Shown piece by piece: positions 52,803 through 62,322 of a DNA stretch of 64,000 nucleotides (its first letter is position 1; the number at the start of each line of letters is the position of its first letter). The notes below the pieces were generated by a model. The model had not been told where the DNA came from. It worked only from the letters and a program-made list of their open reading frames with translations, and did not search any database. The position numbers were made by a program, and so were the translations under genes. Origin of the DNA: Gammaproteobacteria bacterium (GTDB lineage Bacteria; Pseudomonadota; Gammaproteobacteria; Xanthomonadales; Wenzhouxiangellaceae); contig JAJFKX010000023.1 in NCBI GenBank assembly GCA_021772985.1, positions 1 through 64,000 on the forward strand. Reading direction: 5' to 3'.

Positions 52803-55478
52803 TTATAGTCGCTGTGTTTGTTTAAGTACCTGGCCTATAAATAGCGGAATCAAACTTGTTGTAATTATAACCGTCCAGGTAACAAGGTCTGGTGTGCTCA
52901 GTAAAAGTGTTTTTGCCATCAGGGGTGAATAAACAGCAATCGCTATTAGACTTGCAGATATCAACAATGCAGCCCAGATATATGGATTGCGTACTATCCG
53001 GTTACTTAGGATGCCATCTCTGCGGCTACGCATATTGAATACATGCCACATTTGCGCAAGTGCCAAAGTGAGAAATGCAACTGTAGTCGGGTAATAAATG
53101 TGCTTATCAGGTTGCTTCAACGCCCATAGAAAAGCGATCAGCACGGACAGCGTAATGATGGCGCCATAAAACAAGATGGCCAGCCAGTGCCGGCGGCTGA
53201 TAATAGATGTCTGGGGCGAACGTGGAGGACGGTGCAATACCTGGTCATCATTTTCCCCAGCCCCAAGCGCTAATGCTGGGAATATGTCAGTCACCAAATT
53301 TAGAAAAAGAATTTGCAACGGTAGTAAGGGCAATGGGAGTCCACTGATAACGCCCAGCGTGACCAGCAAAATCTCACTGATATTGCAGGACAGTAAATAA
53401 ACAACAAATTGCCGAATATTGGAGAAGATGGTTCGCCCTTGACTGATCGCGGTTGTGATTGAAGCAAACGCATCGTCTTTTAAAATCATATCGGACGCTT
53501 GTTTGGCAACCTCAGTGCCTCGTAAACCCATGCTGATACCGATATCGGCTTTTTGTAAAGCTGGCGCATCATTTACCCCGTCGCCTGTCATTGCAACAAT
53601 CTGCCCTGCGCTTTGATACAGTGCAATTAAGTCAAGTTTTTGTTGTGGATTGATACGGGCAAAAACATCTGCATTAAGCATAACTTCTATTTCGGCAGTA
53701 TCTAACTGTTCAACAGGTTTTATACTATGGCCTTCTATTGCCTGGTTTATTGGAGATGGTGATATGCCGACTGAATGCGCAATGCTAGTGGCGGTAACTG
53801 CATTGTCGCCTGTAACCATCACGACTTTTATGCCAGCCTGTTGTGCTTTTTCAATCTCCGCACGTGCATCCAGGCGAGGTGGGTCCTGAAGCCCGATAAG
53901 TCCTAGAAACACCAGTTTGCTATTGTCGATATCTGAGATATTGGTGCCGCGTTTTTCCGCCAGGGCCAAGACCCGCAAGCCATTTGCAGCCAACTCACTG
54001 GTTTTGTGTAACCAGTAGGTTTTTTGGTTGGCGCGTAACACCACATCACCACTATCCGTCGCCAGTTTTTCAGCTTGCAGCAGAATAACCTCAGGTGCGC
54101 CTTTTACGGCTGCGATGATGTCTTCTCCCAATTGATGATAGGTGGTCATCATGCGGGTATCAGGATCAAAGGGTTGTTCGCTGACTTTATTCCGGCGGGA
54201 TATGCTGATACCGGCATTCCGTGCAGCTACTAACAGTGCCAGCTCCATTGGGTCACCGCTATTGTTATCGGGATGCTCATCATCGACAAGAGTGGCGTTA
54301 TTACACAATACACACACCCGCATTGCTCTTGCGATGGCGTCCTTGCTGGTATTGTTGGTATTTATTCGGTCGTTAGCAAACTGTACCTGGCCCTGGGGTA
54401 ATAACAAGTCTGTCACTGACATACGGTTCTGGGTAAGTGTGCCGGTTTTATCAGCGAAGATCACGGTTACAGATCCCAAGGTTTCTACAGCTGATAAATG
54501 CTTGATAAGAGCATTGCGGCGCGCCAGTCGCCACATCCCGCGTGCCAACGCTAAGGTGGCAACGATGGGCAGGCTCTCTGGAATTGCAGCGACGGCAAGC
54601 GCAATGCCGGTTTTAATCATCAACAGCGGTTCTCGAGCACTGGCGATACCGGTTAAAGTGATGATGGAGACCAGGCATAGCGTTGCACCAATCAGTTGCT
54701 GGGATAAGCGTTTTAGACGCTTATCCAGAGGAGTCATTGCTGGAGCAGCCTCGCTCGCCAGTTTGGATATTTTGCCCAATTCGCTGAGCATACCTGTAGC
54801 GACGGTCACGCCAATGGCAGTACCACGTAGGATTGCTGTTCCTTTAAAAGCCATATTACTGCGAGCGTACAATGGCACTGATTCGATTAGTGTATCCGTT
54901 TGCTTATGAACCGGTGTGGACTCACCGGTTAACAGGGATTCATCACACTGCAGTTGAGTGGTTTGTAACAAACGCAAGTCTGCAGTGACTATATCCCCAG
55001 TGTTTAGTAAAACTATATCACCGGGGACAATTTGTTCAGCTGGTACTGCTTTGCTATTACCGTTCCGGCGGATTAGCGTCAAGGTTGCTCCCAACTGATG
55101 CAGGGCTTCGATGGAGCGGATCGCTTTACGTTCTGTATAAAAGCCGATACCAGTATTAAGTGCAATGACAACAAGAATGGCAATACCTTCTGCCAGATCG
55201 TGAAAAGCAAATGAAAGTGCGGCAGCACTCAATAATAATACTGTCAATAAGCTGCGCAGCTGATCCAGCAAAATTACCCAACTGCTTTTGCGGTTGGCAT
55301 GATTAATAATATTTAAACCATATTGTTTTTGCTTGCATTCAACTTCAGCTGCACTTAACCCTTGATCTTTTTGTACATCGAGTATTTCTAAAACCGTCTT
55401 GGCATCAAGTTGGTAAGCATTATCAAAGGCGCCATCTTGTTGACTTGGGTGCTGGTTGTTTACAGATGCTGATGACAT
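52803..55478 (-). CDS. P2-type cation-transporting ATPase
   Basis: The 891-residue pump has the P-type landmarks: TGES in the actuator domain, the phosphorylated Asp343 in DKTGTLTQN, KGAPE in the nucleotide domain, TGDGVNDAPAL, and ten membrane helices. M4 has IPESLP (SERCA has PEGLP) and M6 has LNLVTDIFPALALG, which fits the Ca/Mn-type P2A group. The ion is not certain. GAGGA precedes the start. It is divergent from the DUF4136 gene across 184 bp that hold two 13-bp boxes. Confidence 0.9.
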   Translation of the reverse strand: MSSASVNNQHPSQQDGAFDNAYQLDAKTVLEILDVQKDQGLSAAEVECKQKQYGLNIINHANRKSSWVILLDQLRSLLTVLLLSAAALSFAFHDLAEGIAILVVIALNTGIGFYTERKAIRSIEALHQLGATLTLIRRNGNSKAVPAEQIVPGDIVLLNTGDIVTADLRLLQTTQLQCDESLLTGESTPVHKQTDTLIESVPLYARSNMAFKGTAILRGTAIGVTVATGMLSELGKISKLASEAAPAMTPLDKRLKRLSQQLIGATLCLVSIITLTGIASAREPLLMIKTGIALAVAAIPESLPIVATLALARGMWRLARRNALIKHLSAVETLGSVTVIFADKTGTLTQNRMSVTDLLLPQGQVQFANDRINTNNTSKDAIARAMRVCVLCNNATLVDDEHPDNNSGDPMELALLVAARNAGISISRRNKVSEQPFDPDTRMMTTYHQLGEDIIAAVKGAPEVILLQAEKLATDSGDVVLRANQKTYWLHKTSELAANGLRVLALAEKRGTNISDIDNSKLVFLGLIGLQDPPRLDARAEIEKAQQAGIKVVMVTGDNAVTATSIAHSVGISPSPINQAIEGHSIKPVEQLDTAEIEVMLNADVFARINPQQKLDLIALYQSAGQIVAMTGDGVNDAPALQKADIGISMGLRGTEVAKQASDMILKDDAFASITTAISQGRTIFSNIRQFVVYLLSCNISEILLVTLGVISGLPLPLLPLQILFLNLVTDIFPALALGAGENDDQVLHRPPRSPQTSIISRRHWLAILFYGAIITLSVLIAFLWALKQPDKHIYYPTTVAFLTLALAQMWHVFNMRSRRDGILSNRIVRNPYIWAALLISASLIAIAVYSPLMAKTLLLSTPDLVTWTVIITTSLIPLFIGQVLKQTQRL

Positions 55479-55571
55479 GAGTGTCCTCGGTGAGCTTATT
55501 CTGGAAAACCTGATTACCGTAATTAAATCGCTATATGACAGTTTAGTATGAAAAAGCCTTGGCCTGCATAC

Positions 55572-55605
55572 GTGTATTTACGGGTAGACGTGCGGTATAT
55601 GCGCA
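55572..55605 (+). promoter_or_regulatory. Paired 13-bp boxes between P-ATPase and DUF4136 gene
   Basis: CGGTATATGCGCA (55593-55605) fits the consensus. A looser copy, GTGTATTTACGGG (55572-55584), lies exactly 21 bp upstream, two helix turns. The whole block is repeated before the gene at 56714. Confidence 0.6.
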
Positions 55606-55662
55606 TGGTTTACATTTAGAGCCCAGGCTATTGTTAATAGTAGAGACCAGGAAACAATATTT

Positions 55663-56253
55663 ATGAGTCAATACACTACTATTAACCTACGCTGGGCAAA
55701 GCTGGTAGCCATTTTAGTATTTGCTATGCTACTGAGTAGCTGCTCCAGCATACAAACTGGTTCGCATCACGATGAATCTGCAACCTTTAGTCACTATCGA
55801 ACCTTCGCTTGGATTGCGTATGACCCTCTCATTTTGGGGATGCGTGAGCAACCAACGATTAGCCCACTGTCGAAAAAGAAAATTGTACAAGCAATTGAAG
55901 GCGAATTAATTAACAAAGGGTACGTATATGTGACAAATCCAGACACAGCTGACTTCATCTTGTCTTATACGGTGGGTACACGTGACAAAATCGATACGAT
56001 GTCTTACCCAAGTGTCTATCGGGCTGGCTGGGACTGGCACACCTATGGACGCGATTTTCACCAGTCTAAGGTAATACACCGTAGTTACACTGAAGGCACG
56101 TTAGCCATTGACATCTTCGATGGTAAGAGCAAACAGCCAGTGTGGCACGGTTGGGCCAGTAAGACGATCTCCACATCAGACCGCGAAAACCCGTCACCGG
56201 CGATACAAAAAGCGGTTGCGCAAGTCATTGACCAATTCCCGCCAACAAACTGA
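55663..56253 (+). CDS. DUF4136 lipoprotein
   Basis: The 196-residue protein has a lipoprotein signal with lipobox Leu-Ser-Ser-Cys27, then a DUF4136 domain: ATFSHYRTFAWI, the helix IVQAIEGELINKGYVYV and the final GWASKTIS-type strand. The residue after Cys is Ser, so outer-membrane sorting is expected. Function of the family is unknown to me. Paired boxes lie 58-91 bp upstream. Confidence 0.85.
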   Translation: MSQYTTINLRWAKLVAILVFAMLLSSCSSIQTGSHHDESATFSHYRTFAWIAYDPLILGMREQPTISPLSKKKIVQAIEGELINKGYVYVTNPDTADFILSYTVGTRDKIDTMSYPSVYRAGWDWHTYGRDFHQSKVIHRSYTEGTLAIDIFDGKSKQPVWHGWASKTISTSDRENPSPAIQKAVAQVIDQFPPTN

Positions 56254-56713
56254 TCGGACGGGGCGGATCTATGGCGGGTAGCCCTTGAAATAACCTTAAC
56301 AAAAATAATGCAAGAGCATTGATGGTTTTTGAGTTTCTCTAGATTTATTGTTCCTAAGTTTAAAACATACATGAAGAGCATGTGTCTTCGCGTGATAAGT
56401 CAGGCGGTTTGTTGGGAAGCATGGTTATCTTCAGATTTACGGTCTAAAGTGAAAATAACCTCATAATGTTTGCCACGTTATAGCCAGTAAAAGTAACAGT
56501 TGGCTACAGGTGCCAGGTACTAATGACATGATCAATCTCAGTGAATTTACTTCAATAATTTCTGGGTGTCGCAATTAAGTAGACACACAGCAATTTATTA
56601 AAATAAATTCGAGCTAGGTAAGTGTATTTACTGGCAGGCGTACGGTATCTGCGCATGGTTTAGTTTTATGGATTCGGCTATCGTATGAAAATACAAACTA
56701 TGCAGAATTAATC
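56254..56713. other. Intergenic region before the GT-GH130 pair
   Basis: 460 bp without a gene. It holds the paired boxes at 56622-56655. I see no terminator or RNA gene in the rest. Confidence 0.5.
56622..56655 (+). promoter_or_regulatory. Paired 13-bp boxes upstream of the glycosyltransferase gene
   Basis: CGGTATCTGCGCA (56643-56655) and GTGTATTTACTGG (56622-56634) repeat, with the same 21-bp offset, the block before the DUF4136 gene. About 38 of 43 bases agree between the two promoters. Confidence 0.6.
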
Positions 56714-59029
56714 ATGGAAAGATTAATCGAATCGGCAAACGCACAACAGGTATCTTCGGGTGATGTACGGTGCTTGGCTTTAGTGGGTAATTACCTGCCG
56801 CGGTTATGTGGGATAGCGACTTTCACCACCGATTTAACCGAGGCGATAGTTGCAGCTTATCCAGGTATAAAAACTTTCGCAATACCGGTTACCGATACTG
56901 CGAAAGGTTATCAATACCCTGAGCGTGTGCGCTTTGAAATTCAGCAAAATGACCTGGCATCTTATCGCTATGCAGCAGATTTTCTCAATATCAGCAAAGT
57001 GGATACAGTATGTTTACAACATGAGTACGGCATTTTTGGTGGACTGGCTGGTAGTCATATACTGACATTTGTGCGTGAATTGCGAGTCCCTCTGGTGACT
57101 GTTTTGCATACTGTGATTAAAGAGCCAAATGACAACCAACGCCGGGTTATGAATGAAATTGCCAAACAGTCTGATCGGCTGGTGGTGATGAGTAAACTGG
57201 GTGCGCAGATTCTCAACGAAAATTATTCAGTGCCTGATCAGAAGATAGATTATATACCGCATGGCATTCACGATGTACCGTTCATTGATCCAAATTTTTA
57301 TAAAGATAAATTTGGTGTTGAGGGTAAAAAAGTGTTGCTGACTTTTGGTTTGCTGGCACCCGGCAAAGGTATTGAGCAAGTTATTAAGGCGTTGCCGGAC
57401 ATTATCAAAAAAGACCCAGATGTGGTTTTTATTGTATTGGGGGTAACACACCCTAACGTGAAAAAGCACGATGGTGAGTCTTATCGCCTGTCGCTTGAAC
57501 ATCTAGCTTGCCAATTGGGGGTTGCTGAATATGTTGCTTTTTATAATCGTTTTGTCAGTCAGAAAGAGCTACTGGAATTCATCGGAGCAGCAGATATTTA
57601 TATAACGCCTTATTTGCAAAAAGCACAGATTACTTCAGGTACTTTGGCTTATGCCACCGGGATGGGCAAGGCAGTGATTTCTACACCATACTGGTATGCA
57701 GAAGAGCTGCTCAACGATGATAGAGGTGTGCTGGTGCCATTTGCCGATGCCTCAGCCATTGCAGTTGCGACACTGGATTTATTAGCCGATGAAAATAAGC
57801 GCCATGCGATGCGTAGGCGTGCATTTGAATATGGCCGGCAAATGATTTGGCCAGTAGTGGCTGAGCGATTCGTGCAATGTTTCGACAAAGTTCATGAAAA
57901 CCGTGCAATACAGCCACATATCTACAGTAATGCCCTCGCATTGCATGCACGTCCCAGAGAATTACCGGAGGTTGACTTGCAGCACCTGCGGCGTATGACG
58001 GATAACACCGGGTTATTGCAACATGCCACATTTACGATTCCCAATTATAAGGATGGTTACACTACGGACGATACGGCACGGGGCTTAATATTTGCAACGG
58101 TGCTTGATGATTCCGGACACTATACCGAAGAGGCGCAGGATCTTAGTGTGCGTTATTTGGCTTTTTTGCTACACGCTTTTAATCCCTCCAATAAATGTTT
58201 TCGCAATTTTATGGGATATGATCGTCGTTGGTTAGAACACAAGGGTTCTGAAGATAGCCATGGCAGAGCGCTGTGGGCGTTGGGCACGGTAATAGGTCGC
58301 TCGGACGTGGCGATGTATCGAGGCACTGCAGCACACGTTTTTGATCAGGCATTGTCTACATGTATCACTATCACTAGTCCCCGGTCTTGGGCTTTTACCT
58401 TGTTAGGCATTAGTGAATACATGACACATTTTTCAGGTGATCGTAAAGTCCAGGCCATACGAAAGATATTGACTGAGCGGTTATTTCAATTATTACAAAA
58501 GGTCACCGGTTCTGGATGGATTTGGTTTGAAGACAGCCTGACCTATGCCAATGGAGTATTGCCACATGCTTTGTTGATCAGTGGCGAAGCCATGGGCGAT
58601 AAGACAATGGTTGAGGCTGCATTGGAAGCACTTGAGTGGTTATGCGATGTACAAAGCCTGGAATCAGGGTGGTTTTCGCCGATTGGTGCGGATGGGTTTT
58701 ATGTGCGAGGGGGGCAACGAGCGCGTTTTGACCAGCAGCCAATCGAAGCTCAGACTATGGTGTCTGCTTGTTTAGCCGCTTATCGACAGACAGAAAATCT
58801 GATCTGGTGGGATCGTGCTCGCTGGGTATTCGATTGGTTTTTGGGCATGAATGATTTGTCTGAGGCACTTTATGATACCGCTTCTGGGAGTTGTCGGGAT
58901 GGCCTGCATGCGGATCGACCCAATGAAAATAGGGGAGCAGAGGCAACATTAGCTTTTTTGCACTCATTAGTTGAAATGCGCGCCATGGAAGCTACGGTTA
59001 ATGTGGATCATGCAATCCGAACAGCTTAA
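56714..59029 (+). CDS. GT4 glycosyltransferase fused to a helical (six-hairpin-like) domain
   Basis: The 771-residue protein has a GT-B glycosyltransferase part (about 20-410): GNYLPRLCGIATFTTDL near the start, LLTFGLLAPGKGIEQVIKAL at the second Rossmann domain and AQITSGTLAYATGMGKAVISTPYWYAEE at the donor site. The C-terminal part (about 430-760) is all-helical with repeated Gly/Trp motifs (DDTARGLI, DSHGRALWALG, WFEDSLTYANGVLPHAL) resembling an (alpha/alpha)6 toroid. Its end overlaps the GH130 gene, so the two act together, possibly in making or turning over a mannose-containing glycan. That substrate is an inference. Confidence 0.8.
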   Translation: MERLIESANAQQVSSGDVRCLALVGNYLPRLCGIATFTTDLTEAIVAAYPGIKTFAIPVTDTAKGYQYPERVRFEIQQNDLASYRYAADFLNISKVDTVCLQHEYGIFGGLAGSHILTFVRELRVPLVTVLHTVIKEPNDNQRRVMNEIAKQSDRLVVMSKLGAQILNENYSVPDQKIDYIPHGIHDVPFIDPNFYKDKFGVEGKKVLLTFGLLAPGKGIEQVIKALPDIIKKDPDVVFIVLGVTHPNVKKHDGESYRLSLEHLACQLGVAEYVAFYNRFVSQKELLEFIGAADIYITPYLQKAQITSGTLAYATGMGKAVISTPYWYAEELLNDDRGVLVPFADASAIAVATLDLLADENKRHAMRRRAFEYGRQMIWPVVAERFVQCFDKVHENRAIQPHIYSNALALHARPRELPEVDLQHLRRMTDNTGLLQHATFTIPNYKDGYTTDDTARGLIFATVLDDSGHYTEEAQDLSVRYLAFLLHAFNPSNKCFRNFMGYDRRWLEHKGSEDSHGRALWALGTVIGRSDVAMYRGTAAHVFDQALSTCITITSPRSWAFTLLGISEYMTHFSGDRKVQAIRKILTERLFQLLQKVTGSGWIWFEDSLTYANGVLPHALLISGEAMGDKTMVEAALEALEWLCDVQSLESGWFSPIGADGFYVRGGQRARFDQQPIEAQTMVSACLAAYRQTENLIWWDRARWVFDWFLGMNDLSEALYDTASGSCRDGLHADRPNENRGAEATLAFLHSLVEMRAMEATVNVDHAIRTA

Positions 59030-59987
59030 TGAAACAATGTTGTTGGTGCGGTATGAGAATAACCCTATCCTTACAGCGGCAGACTGGCCTTATCCGATTA
59101 ACTCAGTGTTTAATCCCGGTGCGGTAAAACTTGCTGATGGGACAACCTTGTTGCTGGCCCGAGTTGAAGGACGTAGTGGTATTTCACATTTATGTGCTGC
59201 GCGTTCCGCGAATGGTATTGATGATTGGGATATTGATTCTCAGCCTACATTGAAGCCTGATCCAGCCAACTATCCTGAGGAAATATGGGGAATAGAAGAT
59301 CCACGAATAACCTATTTGTCTGAAATCGAACGCTATGCTGTTACCTATACTGCATACTCACAGGCAGGACCTGGTGTATCTATTGCGCTAACCAGTGACT
59401 TTGTGCATTTTGAACGCCTTGGTCTTGCCATGCCACCCATCAATAAAGATGCCGCTATTTTGCCACGCAAGGTAAATGGCCGCTGGGCATTAATACATCG
59501 CCCAATTGGTGTGCCGCACTCACATATATGGATTTCATTTTCTCCGGATCTGGAACATTGGGGTGATCCGCGGTTAATTTTGCATGCCCGTTCGGGACCT
59601 TGGTGGGATGCTGGAAAAATTGGTTTATCGCCACCGCCAATTGAAACCTCGGAAGGTTGGTTAATGCTTTATCATAGTGTTAGGCAAACAGGATCCGGTT
59701 TGATATATCGAATGGGCTTGGCGTTGTTTGACTTAGGTTGTCATAAAAATTGCCTGCTCAGATCCAATGTCTGGATCTTTGGCCCCGAAGAGGAATATGA
59801 GCGTAGAGGTGATGTGGGCAATGTGGTGTTTCCCTGTGGTTATACCTTGGCTGAAGATGGCGATACTATTCGATTATTTTATGGCAGTGCCGATACCAGC
59901 ATTGCCATGGCCACTGGCAGTGTGCAACAAATGCTTACCTGGTTACATCAAAATGGCCAGCGAGAGAGTTGGACTGGTATCGTATAG
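59010..59987 (+). CDS. GH130-family glycoside phosphorylase
   Basis: The 325-residue five-bladed propeller enzyme has the family landmarks: a first blade with NPGAVKLADGTTLLLARVEG, the general-acid Asp in WGIEDPRITYL, the phosphate-site Lys and Arg in KDAAILPRKVNGRWALIHRP, and GPWWDAGKIGLSPPPIET. GH130 enzymes cleave beta-mannosides, mostly by phosphorolysis to mannose-1-phosphate. The start may be the ATG at 59010, overlapping the glycosyltransferase, or that at 59037; neither has a strong ribosome site. Confidence 0.87.
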   Translation: MQSEQLNETMLLVRYENNPILTAADWPYPINSVFNPGAVKLADGTTLLLARVEGRSGISHLCAARSANGIDDWDIDSQPTLKPDPANYPEEIWGIEDPRITYLSEIERYAVTYTAYSQAGPGVSIALTSDFVHFERLGLAMPPINKDAAILPRKVNGRWALIHRPIGVPHSHIWISFSPDLEHWGDPRLILHARSGPWWDAGKIGLSPPPIETSEGWLMLYHSVRQTGSGLIYRMGLALFDLGCHKNCLLRSNVWIFGPEEEYERRGDVGNVVFPCGYTLAEDGDTIRLFYGSADTSIAMATGSVQQMLTWLHQNGQRESWTGIV

Positions 59988-60111
59988 TTAAAGCGGAATA
60001 TGCATATTATAAATAAAATATTCGGAAAATGAATGCCTATATATTAAGCTACCTAGTGTGTCCTGACTTTTGCCTTAAAAGCATGGTTCAAGGAAAACCT
60101 TTTACCATTTG

Positions 60112-60162
60112 CGAACGCCTTACATGATAAGCTGAAATAATATGAAAATTCTTAGGCGTTCG
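60112..60162. repeat. Inverted repeat between GH130 and the MFS gene
   Basis: CGAACGCCT (60112-60120) and AGGCGTTCG (60154-60162) are perfect complements around 33 bases. It lies between two converging genes and might end transcription, but there is no T-run at its foot. Confidence 0.4.
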
Positions 60163-60202
60163 TGACAAGATACAGAGACTATATTCAATCATTTTCGATC
60201 CT

Positions 60203-61444
60203 TTATTGTGCTTTTTTGTCCTGCCCCAAATCAAAATCTATATTTTTTGTTTTCTCATTTACCATCGCGATAATCACGGCGGCAGCGATAAGGCATACTG
60301 GAATCGACATTAGGGCGGCTCGAAAACGGCCGTCGCCCAAATCAATTAGTCCGCCTACCAGTGGTTGAAAAACCACTGCGCTTGAGATGCCAATCATATT
60401 GACGAAAGCGATCACGGTGCCAGAGATCGCTGCAGGAACGCCATCTTTTGCCATGGCCAGGGTTAACATTTGAGCACCTCCGAAGAAGCCGCTGAGAAAC
60501 AGCAACATCGAAAGAAACCATACCGAACCTGTTGAGAATAAAATCACGCCGGCATATGTGGCAGCGGCTAGCAGCGCGTTGGCTACGATAAGCCACTTGC
60601 GATGCCTAAGCCAGTCTGAGAGAGCACCTGTAGCGACACTACCTGTGGCTATACCCCAGAAAATCATTGATACGGATATTTCCGCATCTATGGGACTTAG
60701 GCCGTGATCAACAGTTAGGGCATTTTGACCCCAAAGCCCCGCGAATACGTTCACGGGCATGTAGTAGAGTGATCCAGCTATTGCGATCAACCAGAGCCTA
60801 CGATTAGTGACGAGTTTGCGGAGCACTTGCCTTTGTGGGACTCTGATCTCTCGACTCTGGACTTCGGCCTCGTTGTGAAGAAACATATAGGCGATACAAA
60901 ATAAAAGTGCACCAATGCCGCCAGTAGCGAAATAGGCATAACGCCATCCTTCCGTTTCGATTACAACGGAGAGCACTACAGCACTGATCGCCGTCCCGAG
61001 CATTCCGATCATGTTTACCATACCGGATAGAAGAGCAAAACGCTCCGGGGCAAAGCTGTGATTTACAATGTAGAGCGCACCGATGAATCCGAAGGATGCG
61101 CCTAGACCAGTCAGCAGCCGACCGATTATTGCAATAGTTGGACTTGCGGTGGAGGCAAAGACAACGATACCGAGTGCGCAAAGTGCGATTGCCGGGACAA
61201 TAAGTCGGCGTGTGCCATAGTGATCTAGAAGCATTCCAACCACTAACTGCATTGGTGCATATACCCAGAAGAAGAGGCCTGAAATTGTGCCAAGCTCCGT
61301 ATTCGTAAGCTCGAAGTGCATAGTGATACCCACAGTCGCAAGACTGGGTTCCACGCGAGCGACAAACTCATATAGAAAAAAGGCTGAAGTGATGACGAAT
61401 GCCACCCAACTAGCGGGTTTTTTAGTTGGCTGGAATCTCAGCAT
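60203..61444 (-). CDS. Major facilitator superfamily transporter
   Basis: The 413-residue protein has twelve hydrophobic helices and the MFS signature between helices 2 and 3 (GMLLDHYGTRRLI). The first half keeps EPSLATVGITMHFELTNTELGTISGLFFWVYAPMQ-type residues, close to the glucarate/hexuronate transporter group. The substrate is unknown. Its composition (more GC, even codon use) is unlike the AT-rich genes next to it and nearer to the island genes, so it may have come by transfer. It has no 13-bp box. Confidence 0.85.
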   Translation of the reverse strand: MLRFQPTKKPASWVAFVITSAFFLYEFVARVEPSLATVGITMHFELTNTELGTISGLFFWVYAPMQLVVGMLLDHYGTRRLIVPAIALCALGIVVFASTASPTIAIIGRLLTGLGASFGFIGALYIVNHSFAPERFALLSGMVNMIGMLGTAISAVVLSVVIETEGWRYAYFATGGIGALLFCIAYMFLHNEAEVQSREIRVPQRQVLRKLVTNRRLWLIAIAGSLYYMPVNVFAGLWGQNALTVDHGLSPIDAEISVSMIFWGIATGSVATGALSDWLRHRKWLIVANALLAAATYAGVILFSTGSVWFLSMLLFLSGFFGGAQMLTLAMAKDGVPAAISGTVIAFVNMIGISSAVVFQPLVGGLIDLGDGRFRAALMSIPVCLIAAAVIIAMVNEKTKNIDFDLGQDKKAQ

Positions 61445-61556
61445 TTACGTCACGCGACAAAAATTATACAAGCAATGATAACTGCTTCCAAAATGATAAT
61501 AAACGATTGAGTGCCCGATCTTTGAAGCACTGTATGAATAGGTTTATGATTTATCA

Positions 61557-62132
61557 GTGAAAACACTCCTTAAACATCAAACCAAGCGTGAAGAATTGAT
61601 CAAATTCTTGCTATTGCTAGGCGTGTTGATTGGTTATTTCGGGTATTTAAGCTGGAAATATGACCTGGCCACAAGTGGAATCGTTTCGGTTCTGACATGG
61701 AGTTTTTTTGTTTTATGCACCCCGGTTGCCGATGCCGGGCTTTTGATTGATTTCCCTGTGCGTTTGATTACGGGTTTGCGTATGTTTGTCACGGAAATAG
61801 TAGTCTGGGGCATGGCTATAACGCTGAATCTCGTCTGTTTGAAGGTCATACCGGAAACTTATGAAACAACTTTCCTGACTTCATTGCTGCATAAGATTTT
61901 AATCACACCTTGGCCATATTGGAGTATTGTTGTTTTGTGCGGAGCGGGCACATTTTTATCTATCCGGTTTGGTGATGAAATGATGGATGTGGCGTCACAT
62001 GATGAACGAGTCTATCATCATAAACATAATTTTAAACACCGTCTTGTGGGCATGCTTGCCCTGTTTTTTCTTATTATCTGGGCTTATTATCATTTACTTG
62101 AAACATTAGGTGTTCAACTGCCTTTGGAGTGA
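61557..62132 (+). CDS. Inner-membrane protein of unknown function
   Basis: The 191-residue protein has five likely membrane helices (about 16-32, 42-62, 76-96, 115-135 and 160-180) with a His- and charge-rich loop (RFGDEMMDVASHDERVYHHKHNFKHR) before the last. I do not recognise the family. The start is GTG at 61557. The His-rich loop might bind a metal, but this is a guess. Confidence 0.65.
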   Translation: MKTLLKHQTKREELIKFLLLLGVLIGYFGYLSWKYDLATSGIVSVLTWSFFVLCTPVADAGLLIDFPVRLITGLRMFVTEIVVWGMAITLNLVCLKVIPETYETTFLTSLLHKILITPWPYWSIVVLCGAGTFLSIRFGDEMMDVASHDERVYHHKHNFKHRLVGMLALFFLIIWAYYHLLETLGVQLPLE

Positions 62133-62322
62133 TCCTTTTCTACTTTGGTGTTACTTCCACTGCAACTTTTCACTGGTGCAAAAGATATTCGTAAACAATT
62201 TTAATTCAGGCGTATTAAGTTGCAAAATATAACTCATCTTATAAACCGAGTAATAAAAATTAGAGGTATAATAATCATTAGCAATGATATTAAAGATGCT
62301 CATGACTTCATTAGCATTAATC

